In this document: positions 1-5,681 of the stretch, one piece after another
Layout of the letters: each line of letters starts with the position of its first letter
Position numbering within the stretch: the stretch's first letter is position 1
NCBI GenBank assembly: GCA_964236445.1
Contig: CAXSDR010000132.1
Coordinates: 1-7,450 of the forward strand
DNA: 7,450 nucleotides
Reading direction: 5' to 3'
Origin: CAXSDR01 sp964236445
GTDB lineage: Bacteria; Actinomycetota; Actinomycetes; Motilibacterales; Motilibacteraceae
Program-made: the position numbers and the translations under genes
Notes under the pieces: generated by a model
Database searches by the model: none
What the model saw: only the letters and a program-made list of their open reading frames with translations
What the model was told of the DNA's origin: nothing

Positions 1-209
1 GCCGCATGCGCTGGAAGGGCAAGCGCCCGACCGTCCGCGGTGTCGTCATGAACCCCGTCGACCACCCGCACGGTGGTGGCGAGGGCAAGACCTCCGGTGG
101 TCGCCACCCGGTGAACCCGAACGGCAAGCCCGAAGGTCGTACCCGTGCGAAGTCCAAGCCCAGCGACCGGCTCATCGTGCGCCGTCGCAAGACCGGCAAG
201 AAGCGTTGA
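1..209 (+). CDS. rplB: 50S ribosomal protein L2, C-terminal fragment (5' end outside window)
   Basis: This is the last 68 residues of L2, a primary 23S rRNA-binding protein of the 50S subunit needed for subunit association and peptidyl transferase activity. The reading frame is open from the window edge (first complete codon at 3) to the TGA at 207-209. The conserved block NPVDHPHGGGEGK is intact. In the family it contains the histidine that lies near the peptidyl transferase centre. It is followed by the usual basic tail ending in RRRKTGKKR. The gene leads rpsS by 16 bases, the standard S10-operon order. Only the N-terminal part is missing, because of the window boundary and not because of a mutation. 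Confidence 0.98.
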   Translation, partial: RMRWKGKRPTVRGVVMNPVDHPHGGGEGKTSGGRHPVNPNGKPEGRTRAKSKPSDRLIVRRRKTGKKR

Positions 210-225
210 GGATAGGTAGCCCACG

Positions 226-507
226 ATGCCGCGCAGTCTGAAGAAGGGCCCGTTCGTCGACGACCACCTGATGAAAAAGGTGGACGTGCAGAACGACAAG
301 GGCACCAAGACAGTCATCCGTACGTGGTCGCGACGCTCTATGGTCGTGCCTGCGATGATCGGCCACACGATCGCCGTCCACGACGGGCGCAAGCATGTGC
401 CCGTGTTCGTGACAGACGCGATGGTCGGCCACAAGCTCGGGGAGTTCGCCCCGACGCGGACCTTCCGCGGCCACATCAAGGACGACCGGCGGTCGCGTCG
501 TGGCTGA
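226..507 (+). CDS. rpsS: 30S ribosomal protein S19
   Basis: This 93-residue protein has the normal S19 length (about 92). S19 sits in the head of the 30S subunit, pairs with S13 and contacts the A-site region and the inter-subunit bridge. The N-terminus MPRSLKKGPFVD, the central block TWSRRSMVVPAMIGHTIAVH (about residues 33-52) and the GHKLGEFAPTRTFRGH block (about 68-83) are diagnostic. The ATG at 226 is preceded by AGGTAG at 214-219, and GAGGA lies further upstream at 208-212. The last 8 bases overlap the start of rplV, which suggests coupled translation. The basic C-terminal tail DDRRSRRG is typical of the family. Confidence 0.98.
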   Translation: MPRSLKKGPFVDDHLMKKVDVQNDKGTKTVIRTWSRRSMVVPAMIGHTIAVHDGRKHVPVFVTDAMVGHKLGEFAPTRTFRGHIKDDRRSRRG

Positions 508-931
508 GAACAAGACGCGCCACCTCACCGACGAGCAGGCGCTGGCTCAGGCCAAGCACGTGCGCATGTCGGCGACCAAGGTCCGCCGCGTGGTGGACCT
601 GGTGCGCGGGCTCAAGGCCGACGAGGCGCTCGACATCCTGCGCTATGCGCCACAGGCCGCGAGCGAGCCGGTCATCAAGGTTCTGGCCAGTGCCATGGCG
701 AACGCCGAGAACAACAAGCGTCTCGACCCGTCCACGCTGTGGGTCAGCGAGGCTTATGTCGACGAGGGCCCGACGCTGAAGCGTTTCCGCCCGCGTGCGC
801 AGGGCCGCGCTTTCCGGATCCGCAAGCGCAGCAGCCACATCACCGTCGTCGTCGAGTCACGCGAGCAGAAGGTCTCCGCAGCTTCTGGTTCGCGCGCCGG
901 CTCGACGTCCTCGAAGGGAGGGACCCGCTAG
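500..931 (+). CDS. rplV: 50S ribosomal protein L22
   Basis: L22 binds 23S rRNA, and its extended beta hairpin lines the nascent-peptide exit tunnel. This copy has 143 residues against about 110 in E. coli. The extra length is a short N-terminal lead and a Ser/Gly/Lys tail (about residues 121-143) of low complexity. The core is seen in RMSATKVRRVVDLVRG (about 22-37), the SAMANAENN segment (about 64-72) and the tunnel-hairpin region GPTLKRFRPRAQGRAFRIRKR (about 90-110). The start is GTG at 500, inside the end of rpsS, with only a weak GGCGGT (488-493) as ribosome binding site. Re-initiation after rpsS is therefore likely. The stop TAG shares one base with the GTG of rpsC. Confidence 0.96.
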   Translation: MAENKTRHLTDEQALAQAKHVRMSATKVRRVVDLVRGLKADEALDILRYAPQAASEPVIKVLASAMANAENNKRLDPSTLWVSEAYVDEGPTLKRFRPRAQGRAFRIRKRSSHITVVVESREQKVSAASGSRAGSTSSKGGTR

Positions 932-1752
932 TGGGTCAGAAGGTCAACCCACACGGGTTCCGGCTCGGCATCACCACTGACTTCAAGAGTCGCTGGTACG
1001 CCGACAAGCTCTACAAGGAATATGTCAAGGAAGACGTCGCCATCCGCCGTCTCATGAACAAGGGCATGGAGCGCGCCGGTATCTCCAAGGTGGAGATCGA
1101 GCGCACTCGTGACCGTGTCCGCGTCGACATCCACACCGCTCGTCCCGGCATCGTCATCGGCCGTCGCGGCGCGGAAGCCGACCGCATCCGCGGTGAGCTC
1201 GAGGCCCTGACCGGCAAGCAGGTGCAGCTGAACATCCTCGAGGTCAAGAACCCCGAGATCGATGCTCAGCTCGTGGCCCAGGGCGTCGCCGAGCAGCTGT
1301 CGAGCCGCGTCTCGTTCCGCCGCGCCATGCGCAAGGCGATGCAGAGCGCGACGAAGGCAGGCGCCAAAGGCATCCGCGTGCAGTGCGGTGGCCGTCTGGG
1401 AGGCGCGGAGATGTCGCGCTCCGAGTTCTACCGTGAGGGTCGGGTCCCGCTGCACACACTGCGCGCGAACATCGACTACGGCTTCTACGAAGCGCGCACC
1501 ACGTTCGGCCGCATCGGCGTCAAGGTGTGGATCTACAAGGGTGACGTCTCGAGCCGCACCGCGGAGCGCGAGGCCGCCGTCGCAGCGGCACGCGCAGGGG
1601 CTGCAGCCCGCACTCGGCCGCCGACACGCGCTCCGCGCGCGGCTGCCCCTCGCGGAGCAGCGGTCGACGGCGGCGTGCCCGAGTCAGCGGTTGCGAGCGG
1701 TCAGGTCATCGAGATCGTCGAGACCTCCTCCGGTCCTGGATTGGAGGGCTGA
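931..1752 (+). CDS. rpsC: 30S ribosomal protein S3
   Basis: S3 lies at the mRNA entry tunnel of the 30S head and takes part in mRNA helicase activity. The start is GTG at 931 in the TAGTG junction with rplV, giving MGQKVNPHGFRLGI, the invariant S3 N-terminus. The same frame is open further upstream, but that stretch is the rplV shadow. Of 273 residues, about 1-205 are the conserved body. It includes a type II KH domain with the GRRG loop at residues 77-80 and the C-terminal domain motif RLGGAEMSRSEFYREGRVPLHTLRA (about 155-179, positions approximate). From about residue 209 an Ala/Arg/Pro-rich tail follows, absent from the 233-residue E. coli protein. Longer S3 tails are common in Actinobacteria, and this one seems flexible. 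Confidence 0.97.
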   Translation: MGQKVNPHGFRLGITTDFKSRWYADKLYKEYVKEDVAIRRLMNKGMERAGISKVEIERTRDRVRVDIHTARPGIVIGRRGAEADRIRGELEALTGKQVQLNILEVKNPEIDAQLVAQGVAEQLSSRVSFRRAMRKAMQSATKAGAKGIRVQCGGRLGGAEMSRSEFYREGRVPLHTLRANIDYGFYEARTTFGRIGVKVWIYKGDVSSRTAEREAAVAAARAGAAARTRPPTRAPRAAAPRGAAVDGGVPESAVASGQVIEIVETSSGPGLEG

Positions 1753-1756
1753 GGTC

Positions 1757-2176
1757 ATGCTCATCCCTCGACGGGTCAAGCACCGCAAGCAGCACCACCC
1801 CAGTCGCACAGGCGCGGCCAAGGGCGGCACCCGCGTGACGTTCGGTGAATACGGCATCCAGGCGCTCGAGCCGGCCTACGTCACGAACCGTCAGATCGAG
1901 TCCGCTCGTATCGCCATCACGCGGCACATCCGTCGCGGCGGCAAGGTGTGGATCAACATCTATCCCGACCGTCCGCTCACCAAGAAGCCGGCTGAGACCC
2001 GCATGGGTTCCGGCAAGGGATCGCCCGAGTGGTGGATCGCGAACGTGAAGCCCGGTCGCGTGATGTTCGAGCTGACGTTCCCCAACGAGAAAGTGGCACG
2101 CGAGGCACTGCTGCGAGCAACGCACAAGCTGCCTATGCGCTGCCGCATCGTCAAGCGCGAAGCGGGTGAGGCGTGA
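1757..2176 (+). CDS. rplP: 50S ribosomal protein L16
   Basis: L16 binds 23S rRNA near the A-site tRNA elbow and is needed for late 50S assembly and aminoacyl-tRNA accommodation. The 139 residues match the family length (about 136-139). Diagnostic segments are the N-terminus MLIPRRVKHRKQHH, the block RHIRRGGKVWINIYPDRPLT (about 56-75) and TRMGSGKGSPEWW (about 81-93). The Arg in this last block (residue 82) corresponds to the Arg hydroxylated in E. coli L16. The ATG at 1757 has GGAGGG (1743-1748) 8 bases upstream, inside the end of rpsC, and is 4 bases past the rpsC stop. Its TGA overlaps the ATG of rpmC by one base. Confidence 0.98.
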   Translation: MLIPRRVKHRKQHHPSRTGAAKGGTRVTFGEYGIQALEPAYVTNRQIESARIAITRHIRRGGKVWINIYPDRPLTKKPAETRMGSGKGSPEWWIANVKPGRVMFELTFPNEKVAREALLRATHKLPMRCRIVKREAGEA

Positions 2177-2412
2177 TGGCTACCGGAACCAAGCCGACCG
2201 AGCTGCGTGGGCTCGAGGACGACGAGTTGGCAGGCAAGCTGCGAGAGGCCAAGGAGGAGCTGTTCAACCTGCGCTTCCAGGCCGCGACCGGCCAGCTCGA
2301 CAACCACGGTCGCCTGAAGATCGTGCGTCGAGAGATCGCACGTCTCTACACGATCCTTCGCGAGCGCGAGCTCGGGATCATCTCGGTTGACAGCACGGAG
2401 GGTGCCGCGTGA
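2176..2412 (+). CDS. rpmC: 50S ribosomal protein L29
   Basis: L29 is a small, mostly alpha-helical 50S protein at the peptide exit site. In bacteria its neighbourhood with L23 forms the docking place for trigger factor and SRP. The conserved core is ELRGLEDDELAGKLREAKEE followed by LFNLRFQAATGQLDNHGRLK (about residues 9-48) and RREIARLYTILRERELG (about 51-67). At 78 residues it is longer than E. coli L29 (63) because of short end extensions. I chose the ATG at 2176 (TGATG junction with rplP) because GGTGAGG (2165-2171) is 4 bases upstream. The in-frame GTG at 2173 would leave only one base of spacing. It ends in a GTGA overlap with rpsQ. Confidence 0.96.
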   Translation: MATGTKPTELRGLEDDELAGKLREAKEELFNLRFQAATGQLDNHGRLKIVRREIARLYTILRERELGIISVDSTEGAA

Positions 2413-2702
2413 GCGAGCAGACCAGCACGACAGAGACCAAGACCACCGGTGGCCGGGGCTATCGCAAGACCCGCGAGGGGCTCGTCGTCAGCGACAAGAT
2501 GGACAAGACCGTCGTCGTCGCTGTCGAGGACCGCTTCAAGCACCCGATCTATGGCAAGGTCGTGCGTCGCACGAGCCGATACAAGGCGCATGACGAGACC
2601 AACCTGGTTGGTACCGGCGACCGCGTCCTGCTGATGGAGACCCGTCCGTTGTCCGCGACGAAGCGCTGGCGCGTCGTCGAGGTCCTCGAGAAGGCCAAGT
2701 AG
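2409..2702 (+). CDS. rpsQ: 30S ribosomal protein S17
   Basis: S17 is an OB-fold primary 16S rRNA-binding protein of the 30S body. The core is recognised from REGLVVSDKMDKTVVVAVED (about residues 22-41), the block FKHPIYGKVVRRTSRYKAHDE (about 43-63) and the GDRVLLMETRPLSATKRWRVVEV segment (about 70-92). The protein has 97 residues against 84 in E. coli. The excess is a Ser/Thr/Glu/Lys N-terminal lead of about 20 residues, usual for the actinobacterial version. The start is GTG at 2409 in a 4-base GTGA overlap with rpmC, which suggests re-initiation by the same ribosomes. In many bacteria it is the last gene of the S10 operon. Here only 10 bases separate it from rplN. Confidence 0.97.
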   Translation: MSEQTSTTETKTTGGRGYRKTREGLVVSDKMDKTVVVAVEDRFKHPIYGKVVRRTSRYKAHDETNLVGTGDRVLLMETRPLSATKRWRVVEVLEKAK

Positions 2703-2712
2703 GGGAGCAGCG

Positions 2713-3081
2713 GTGATTCAGCAGGAAAGTCGTTTGCGCGTCGCGGACAACACCGGCGCCAAGGAGATTCTGTGCATCCGGGTGCTCGGGGGATCAGGGC
2801 GTCGTTATGCCGGCATCGGTGATGTCATCGTCGCCACGGTCAAGGACGCCATTCCGGGCGGCACGGTGAAGAAGGGTGACGTCGTCAAGGCTGTCATCGT
2901 CAGAACGGTGAAGGAGCGCCGTCGTCCGGACGGTTCCTATATCCGCTTCGACGAGAACGCAGCCGTGATCATCAAGGACGGCGGTGACCCGCGCGGCACG
3001 CGTATCTTCGGTCCTGTGGGCCGTGAGCTGCGTGACAAGCGCTTCATGCGCATCATCTCGCTGGCGCCGGAGGTGCTCTGA
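2713..3081 (+). CDS. rplN: 50S ribosomal protein L14
   Basis: L14 is a beta-barrel 50S protein that forms part of the inter-subunit bridge with 16S rRNA and is the target of the silencing factor RsfS. The 122 residues match the family length (122-123). Diagnostic segments are MIQQESRLRVADNTGAKE (1-18), GDVIVATVKDAIPGGTVKKG (about 36-55), RRPDGSYIRFDENAAVII (about 70-87) and GTRIFGPVGRELRDK (about 95-109). The start is GTG at 2713, preceded by GGGGAG at about 2702-2707. It is the first gene of the spc-type block. The stop TGA (3079-3081) is one base before the ATG of rplX. Confidence 0.98.
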   Translation: MIQQESRLRVADNTGAKEILCIRVLGGSGRRYAGIGDVIVATVKDAIPGGTVKKGDVVKAVIVRTVKERRRPDGSYIRFDENAAVIIKDGGDPRGTRIFGPVGRELRDKRFMRIISLAPEVL

Positions 3082-3082
3082 G

Positions 3083-3418
3083 ATGGCTCGTGGCATGCGC
3101 ATCAAGAAGGGCGACCGCGTCATCGTCATCAGTGGCCGGGACAAGGGTGTGACGGGGCGGGTCATCGAGGCCTACCCCACCCGCGAGAAGGTCCTGATCG
3201 AGGGGGTCAACCGGATCAAGAAGCACACGAAGGTGGGACAGTCCACGCGTGGCGCCAAGACCGGTGGCATCGTGACCCAGGAAGCTCCCGTCCACGTCAG
3301 CAACGTGATGCTCGTGGTCGACCACAACGGCTCCAAGGTCGGCACCCGGATCGGGTTCCGAACAGACGAGAACGGCACGAAGATCCGGTTCGCGAAGCGC
3401 ACCGGCGAGGACATCTGA
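3083..3418 (+). CDS. rplX: 50S ribosomal protein L24
   Basis: L24 is an early-assembly 23S rRNA-binding protein. It contains a KOW domain, visible as IKKGDRVIVISGRDKGVTG (about residues 7-25) and the following strand. The segments EGVNRIKKHTK (about 40-50) and GGIVTQEAPVHVSNVMLV (about 61-78) are also typical. The length of 111 residues is within the usual range of about 103-111. The ATG at 3083 has GGAGGT (3069-3074) 8 bases upstream, inside the end of rplN. A second in-frame ATG at 3095 (MRIKKGD) has no such site and is less likely. The stop overlaps the rplE start in a TGATG junction. Confidence 0.96.
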   Translation: MARGMRIKKGDRVIVISGRDKGVTGRVIEAYPTREKVLIEGVNRIKKHTKVGQSTRGAKTGGIVTQEAPVHVSNVMLVVDHNGSKVGTRIGFRTDENGTKIRFAKRTGEDI

Positions 3419-4017
3419 TGACCAGCACCATCACAGAGACAGAGACAGAGACGGCGACTCCGGAGTCCCGTCCCACCCCCCGACTCAAGCAGCGCTACCG
3501 TGACGAGATCGCGCCCGCGCTGCGCGAGCAGTTCGGCTACGCCAACCCGATGCTGATCCCGACCGTCACCAAGGTCGTCGTCAACATGGGTGTCGGTGAG
3601 GCCGCCCGTGACGCCAAGCTCATCGACGGTGCTGTCCGCGACCTCGCGGCGATCACCGGGCAGAAGCCGGCCGTCACCAAGGCGCGCAAGTCGATCGCTC
3701 AGTTCAAGCTGCGTGAAGGCATGCCGATCGGCTGCCACACGACACTGCGCAACGACCGGATGTGGGAGTTCCTCGACCGGCTCGTGTCGATTGCTCTTCC
3801 GCGTATCCGTGACTTCCGCGGGCTGTCGGGCAAGCAGTTCGACGGCAACGGCAACTACACCTTCGGTCTCACGGAGCAGTCGATGTTCCACGAGATCGAC
3901 CAGGACAAGATCGACCGCGTCCGAGGCATGGACATCACGGTCGTCACCACCGCGACCAACGACGACGAGGGTCGTGCGCTCCTGCGCCGCCTCGGCTTCC
4001 CGTTCAAGGAGTCCTGA
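3418..4017 (+). CDS. rplE: 50S ribosomal protein L5
   Basis: L5 binds 5S rRNA and sits in the central protuberance of the 50S subunit, where it contacts the P-site tRNA and S13. The 199 residues exceed the E. coli length (about 179) because of a polar N-terminal lead of about 20 residues containing a Thr-Glu repeat. The core begins at PRLKQRYRDEI (about 21-31). Diagnostic blocks are PTVTKVVVNMGVGEA (about 48-62), GQKPAVTKARKSIAQFKLREG (about 81-101) and FDGNGNYTFGLTEQSMF (about 141-157). The start codon ATG at 3418 shares its A with the rplX TGA, so translation is probably coupled. In E. coli the start region of rplE is where S8 represses the spc operon. I cannot confirm such a site here. Confidence 0.98.
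   Translation: MTSTITETETETATPESRPTPRLKQRYRDEIAPALREQFGYANPMLIPTVTKVVVNMGVGEAARDAKLIDGAVRDLAAITGQKPAVTKARKSIAQFKLREGMPIGCHTTLRNDRMWEFLDRLVSIALPRIRDFRGLSGKQFDGNGNYTFGLTEQSMFHEIDQDKIDRVRGMDITVVTTATNDDEGRALLRRLGFPFKES
3433..3452 (+). repeat. Hexanucleotide tandem repeat in rplE, three units of ACAGAG
   Basis: Three perfect copies of ACAGAG occur at 3433-3450, followed by a partial AC. In the rplE frame each unit encodes Thr-Glu, giving a TETETET stretch near the L5 N-terminus. Because the unit is six bases, copy-number change would keep the frame and only alter the length of a flexible tail. Its composition (A in half of the positions) stands out from the GC-rich surroundings. Confidence 0.9.
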
Positions 4018-4021
4018 ACCC

Positions 4022-4207
4022 GTGGCGAAGAAGGCCCTTGTCAACAAGGCGGCTGCGAAGCCCAAGTTCGCGGTCCGCGGCTACACCCGTTGCCAGCGAT
4101 GCGGTCGTGCGCGCGCCGTATTCCGCAAATTCGGTCTCTGCCGGATCTGCGTACGCGAGATGGCGCACGCGGGCGAACTCCCTGGCGTCACCAAGAGCAG
4201 CTGGTAG
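4022..4207 (+). CDS. rpsZ: 30S ribosomal protein S14, zinc-ribbon type (type Z)
   Basis: S14 is a late-assembling 30S head protein. This is the short zinc-binding form: 61 residues with two CxxC pairs at Cys24/Cys27 and Cys40/Cys43, in the pattern YTRCQRCGRARAVFRKFGLCRICVRE. The C-terminus GELPGVTKSSW is the typical ending of this form. The start is GTG at 4022, 4 bases after the rplE stop, with AAGGAG (4006-4011) 10 bases upstream. The place between rplE and rpsH is the normal spc position of the gene, also annotated rpsN. Many Actinobacteria carry a second, cysteine-free S14 elsewhere under zinc control. The window cannot show whether that is true here. Confidence 0.97.
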   Translation: MAKKALVNKAAAKPKFAVRGYTRCQRCGRARAVFRKFGLCRICVREMAHAGELPGVTKSSW

Positions 4208-4241
4208 TCCTCATGCAGATCTCGATTCACAGAACGCCGAA

Positions 4242-4284
4242 GGCCGGGCTTTCCGGGACCACGGCGGGGAAGTAGGGCCCGGCT
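4242..4284 (+). promoter_or_regulatory. Possible RNA hairpin abutting the rpsH start codon
   Basis: In the 77-base rpsN-rpsH gap, GCCGGGC at 4243-4249 is the perfect inverted repeat of GCCCGGC at 4277-4283. With wobble pairs and one U-A the stem can extend to 11 pairs (4242-4252 with 4274-4284), leaving a 21-base loop. The 3' arm ends on the base before the rpsH ATG and covers the AGGG-like segment that would have to serve as its ribosome binding site. There is no U-run, so it does not look like an intrinsic terminator. A role in translational control is inference. Chance formation in GC-rich DNA is possible. Confidence 0.4.
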
Positions 4285-4683
4285 ATGACCATGACCGACC
4301 CGATCGCGGACATGCTGACGCGCTTGCGCAACGGCAACACCGCCTATCACGACGAGGTGCGCATGCCGCACTCGAAGATGAAGGTGGGCATCGCGCAGAT
4401 CCTCCAGCAGGAGGGTTATATCGCCGGCTGGACCGTGGGAGACGCCACCGTGGGCAAGGAGCTTGTGCTTTCTCTGAAGTACGGCCCCAACCGCGAGCGA
4501 TCCATCGCCGGCCTCCGCCGCGTGAGCAAGCCCGGACTGCGCGTCTACGCGAAGTCGACGGGTCTGCCCCGCGTGCTCGGAGGACTCGGGGTTGCCATCA
4601 TCTCGACCTCCGGCGGTCTCGTGACCGACCGGCAGGCCCAGAAGCGCAAGGTAGGTGGGGAAGTCCTCGCCTACGTCTGGTAG
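4285..4683 (+). CDS. rpsH: 30S ribosomal protein S8
   Basis: S8 is a primary 16S rRNA-binding protein (central domain, helix 21 region) and in E. coli the translational repressor of the spc operon. The 132 residues match the family. Diagnostic segments are MTMTDPIADMLTRLRNGN (1-18), KYGPNRERSIAGLRRVSKPG (about 65-84) and GLGVAIISTSGGLVTDRQA (about 100-118), ending GGEVLAYVW. The ATG at 4285 gives the MTMTDPIAD start usual in Actinobacteria. The ATG at 4291 is an alternative two codons in. The ribosome binding site is poor: GGGGAAG at 4266-4272 is 12 bases away and the nearer purines lie in a possible hairpin arm. This is unlike the strong sites of its neighbours. Confidence 0.97.
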   Translation: MTMTDPIADMLTRLRNGNTAYHDEVRMPHSKMKVGIAQILQQEGYIAGWTVGDATVGKELVLSLKYGPNRERSIAGLRRVSKPGLRVYAKSTGLPRVLGGLGVAIISTSGGLVTDRQAQKRKVGGEVLAYVW

Positions 4684-4695
4684 AGGGGGACACGC

Positions 4696-5235
4696 ATGTC
4701 ACGCATCGGCCGTCTGCCCGTCCCCGTCCCCAGTGGCGTCGACGTGGCCATCGAGAACCGTCTCGTCACGGTGACCGGGCCCAAGGGAACGCTGTCACAC
4801 ACGCTCGCGGAGCCCATCGTGATCGCGCGCGCCGACGACGGCAACCTCCAGCTCACGCGTCCGGACGACGAGCGCGCTAGCCGCTCGTTGCACGGGCTCT
4901 CGCGCACGCTCGTGGCCAACATGGTCACCGGGGTGACGCAGGGCTACACCAAGACGCTGGAGATCGTCGGCGTCGGTTATCGCGTTCAGGCCCGCGGGTC
5001 GTCGCTGGAGTTCGCGCTCGGCTTCAGTCACCCCGTCCACGTAGACCCGCCCGAGGGCATCAGCTTCGTCGTCGAGGCGCCGACCCGGTTCACGGTTTCC
5101 GGCATCGACAAGCAGAAGGTCGGCGAGGTGTCGGCCAAGATCCGCAAGCTGCGCAAGCCCGACCCCTACAAGGGCAAGGGCGTGCGTTATCAGGGCGAGG
5201 TCGTACGTCGCAAGGTCGGGAAGGCCGGTAAGTAA
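4696..5235 (+). CDS. rplF: 50S ribosomal protein L6
   Basis: L6 has two homologous domains and binds 23S rRNA near the sarcin-ricin loop and factor-binding centre. The 179 residues match the family (about 177-180). The N-terminal domain begins MSRIGRLPVPVPSGVDV (1-17) with the VTVTGPKGTLSH segment (about 24-35). The second domain carries the signature PDPYKGKGVRYQGEVVRRK (about 155-173). The ATG at 4696 follows the purine-rich GAGGGGGA (4683-4690), 12 bases past the rpsH stop. The TAA stop shares its last A with the rplR ATG. Confidence 0.98.
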   Translation: MSRIGRLPVPVPSGVDVAIENRLVTVTGPKGTLSHTLAEPIVIARADDGNLQLTRPDDERASRSLHGLSRTLVANMVTGVTQGYTKTLEIVGVGYRVQARGSSLEFALGFSHPVHVDPPEGISFVVEAPTRFTVSGIDKQKVGEVSAKIRKLRKPDPYKGKGVRYQGEVVRRKVGKAGK

Positions 5236-5624
5236 TGCCTAGTTCACAGATCGCACCCAAGCGCAAGCGCGTCGAGCCGAAGGGCGTCAAGCGTATCCGT
5301 CGCCACCTTCGGGTGCGCAAGAAAGTCTCCGGCACGCCGCTGCGGCCCCGTCTCGTCGTGACGCGGTCCTCGCGTCACATGGTGGTTCAGGTGGTGGACG
5401 ACCTGGCCGGTCGGACCCTCGCTTCGGCCTCCACCATGGAAGCCGACCTTCGTGGCCTCAGCGACGACAAGACGGCGAAGGCCCGTCGTGTCGGTGAGCT
5501 CGTCGCCCAGCGCGCCAAGGACGCCGGCATCGCCGAGGTCGTCTTCGACCGCGCCGGCAACCGCTACCACGGCCGTGTCGCTGCGGTCGCTGACGGCGCC
5601 CGCGGCGCCGGCCTCTCGTTCTAG
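5235..5624 (+). CDS. rplR: 50S ribosomal protein L18
   Basis: L18 binds 5S rRNA together with L5 and attaches it to the central protuberance of the 50S subunit. It has 129 residues, slightly longer than the E. coli protein (117), with a strongly basic N-terminal arm (about residues 9-39). Family segments are RPRLVVTRSSRHMVVQVVDD (about 37-56), the TMEADLRG region (about 67-74) and the C-terminal signature FDRAGNRYHGRVAAVADGAR (about 104-123). The start ATG at 5235 lies in a TAATG junction with rplF, indicating coupling. The stop is followed by a 57-base gap, one of the few sizable gaps in the cluster. Confidence 0.97.
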   Translation: MPSSQIAPKRKRVEPKGVKRIRRHLRVRKKVSGTPLRPRLVVTRSSRHMVVQVVDDLAGRTLASASTMEADLRGLSDDKTAKARRVGELVAQRAKDAGIAEVVFDRAGNRYHGRVAAVADGARGAGLSF

Positions 5625-5664
5625 CTCCTCCCCGCACTCCCGTCTCACGACTGACCTGATCGAC

Positions 5665-5677
5665 GAAGGAAGAAGGA
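5665..5677 (+). promoter_or_regulatory. Tandem ribosome binding site of rpsE
   Basis: GAAGGA at 5665-5670 is immediately followed by AGAAGGA at 5671-5677. The second copy sits 4 bases before the rpsE ATG at 5682 and the first 11 bases before it. Together they make a strong, stand-alone initiation site. This fits the 57-base distance from the rplR stop, which makes simple coupling less likely than at other junctions. The rest of the gap (5625-5664) is pyrimidine-rich, and I see no convincing promoter in it. Confidence 0.7.
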
Positions 5678-5681
5678 CCTC

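Noticed and set aside
739..930. Upstream in-frame extension of rpsC
   Set aside because: It lies in the +1 shadow of rplV. The conserved S3 N-terminus begins at GTG 931, which forms a TAGTG junction with rplV.
2173..2178. GTG at 2173 as an alternative rpmC start
   Set aside because: Only one base would separate it from the GGTGAGG motif. The ATG at 2176 has workable spacing and forms the usual TGATG overlap.
3172..4065. Long minus-strand open frame (about 297 codons) opposite rplX and rplE
   Set aside because: Antisense shadow of rplX-rplE. The opposite strand encodes unmistakable L24 and L5, and the translated product looks like no family I know.
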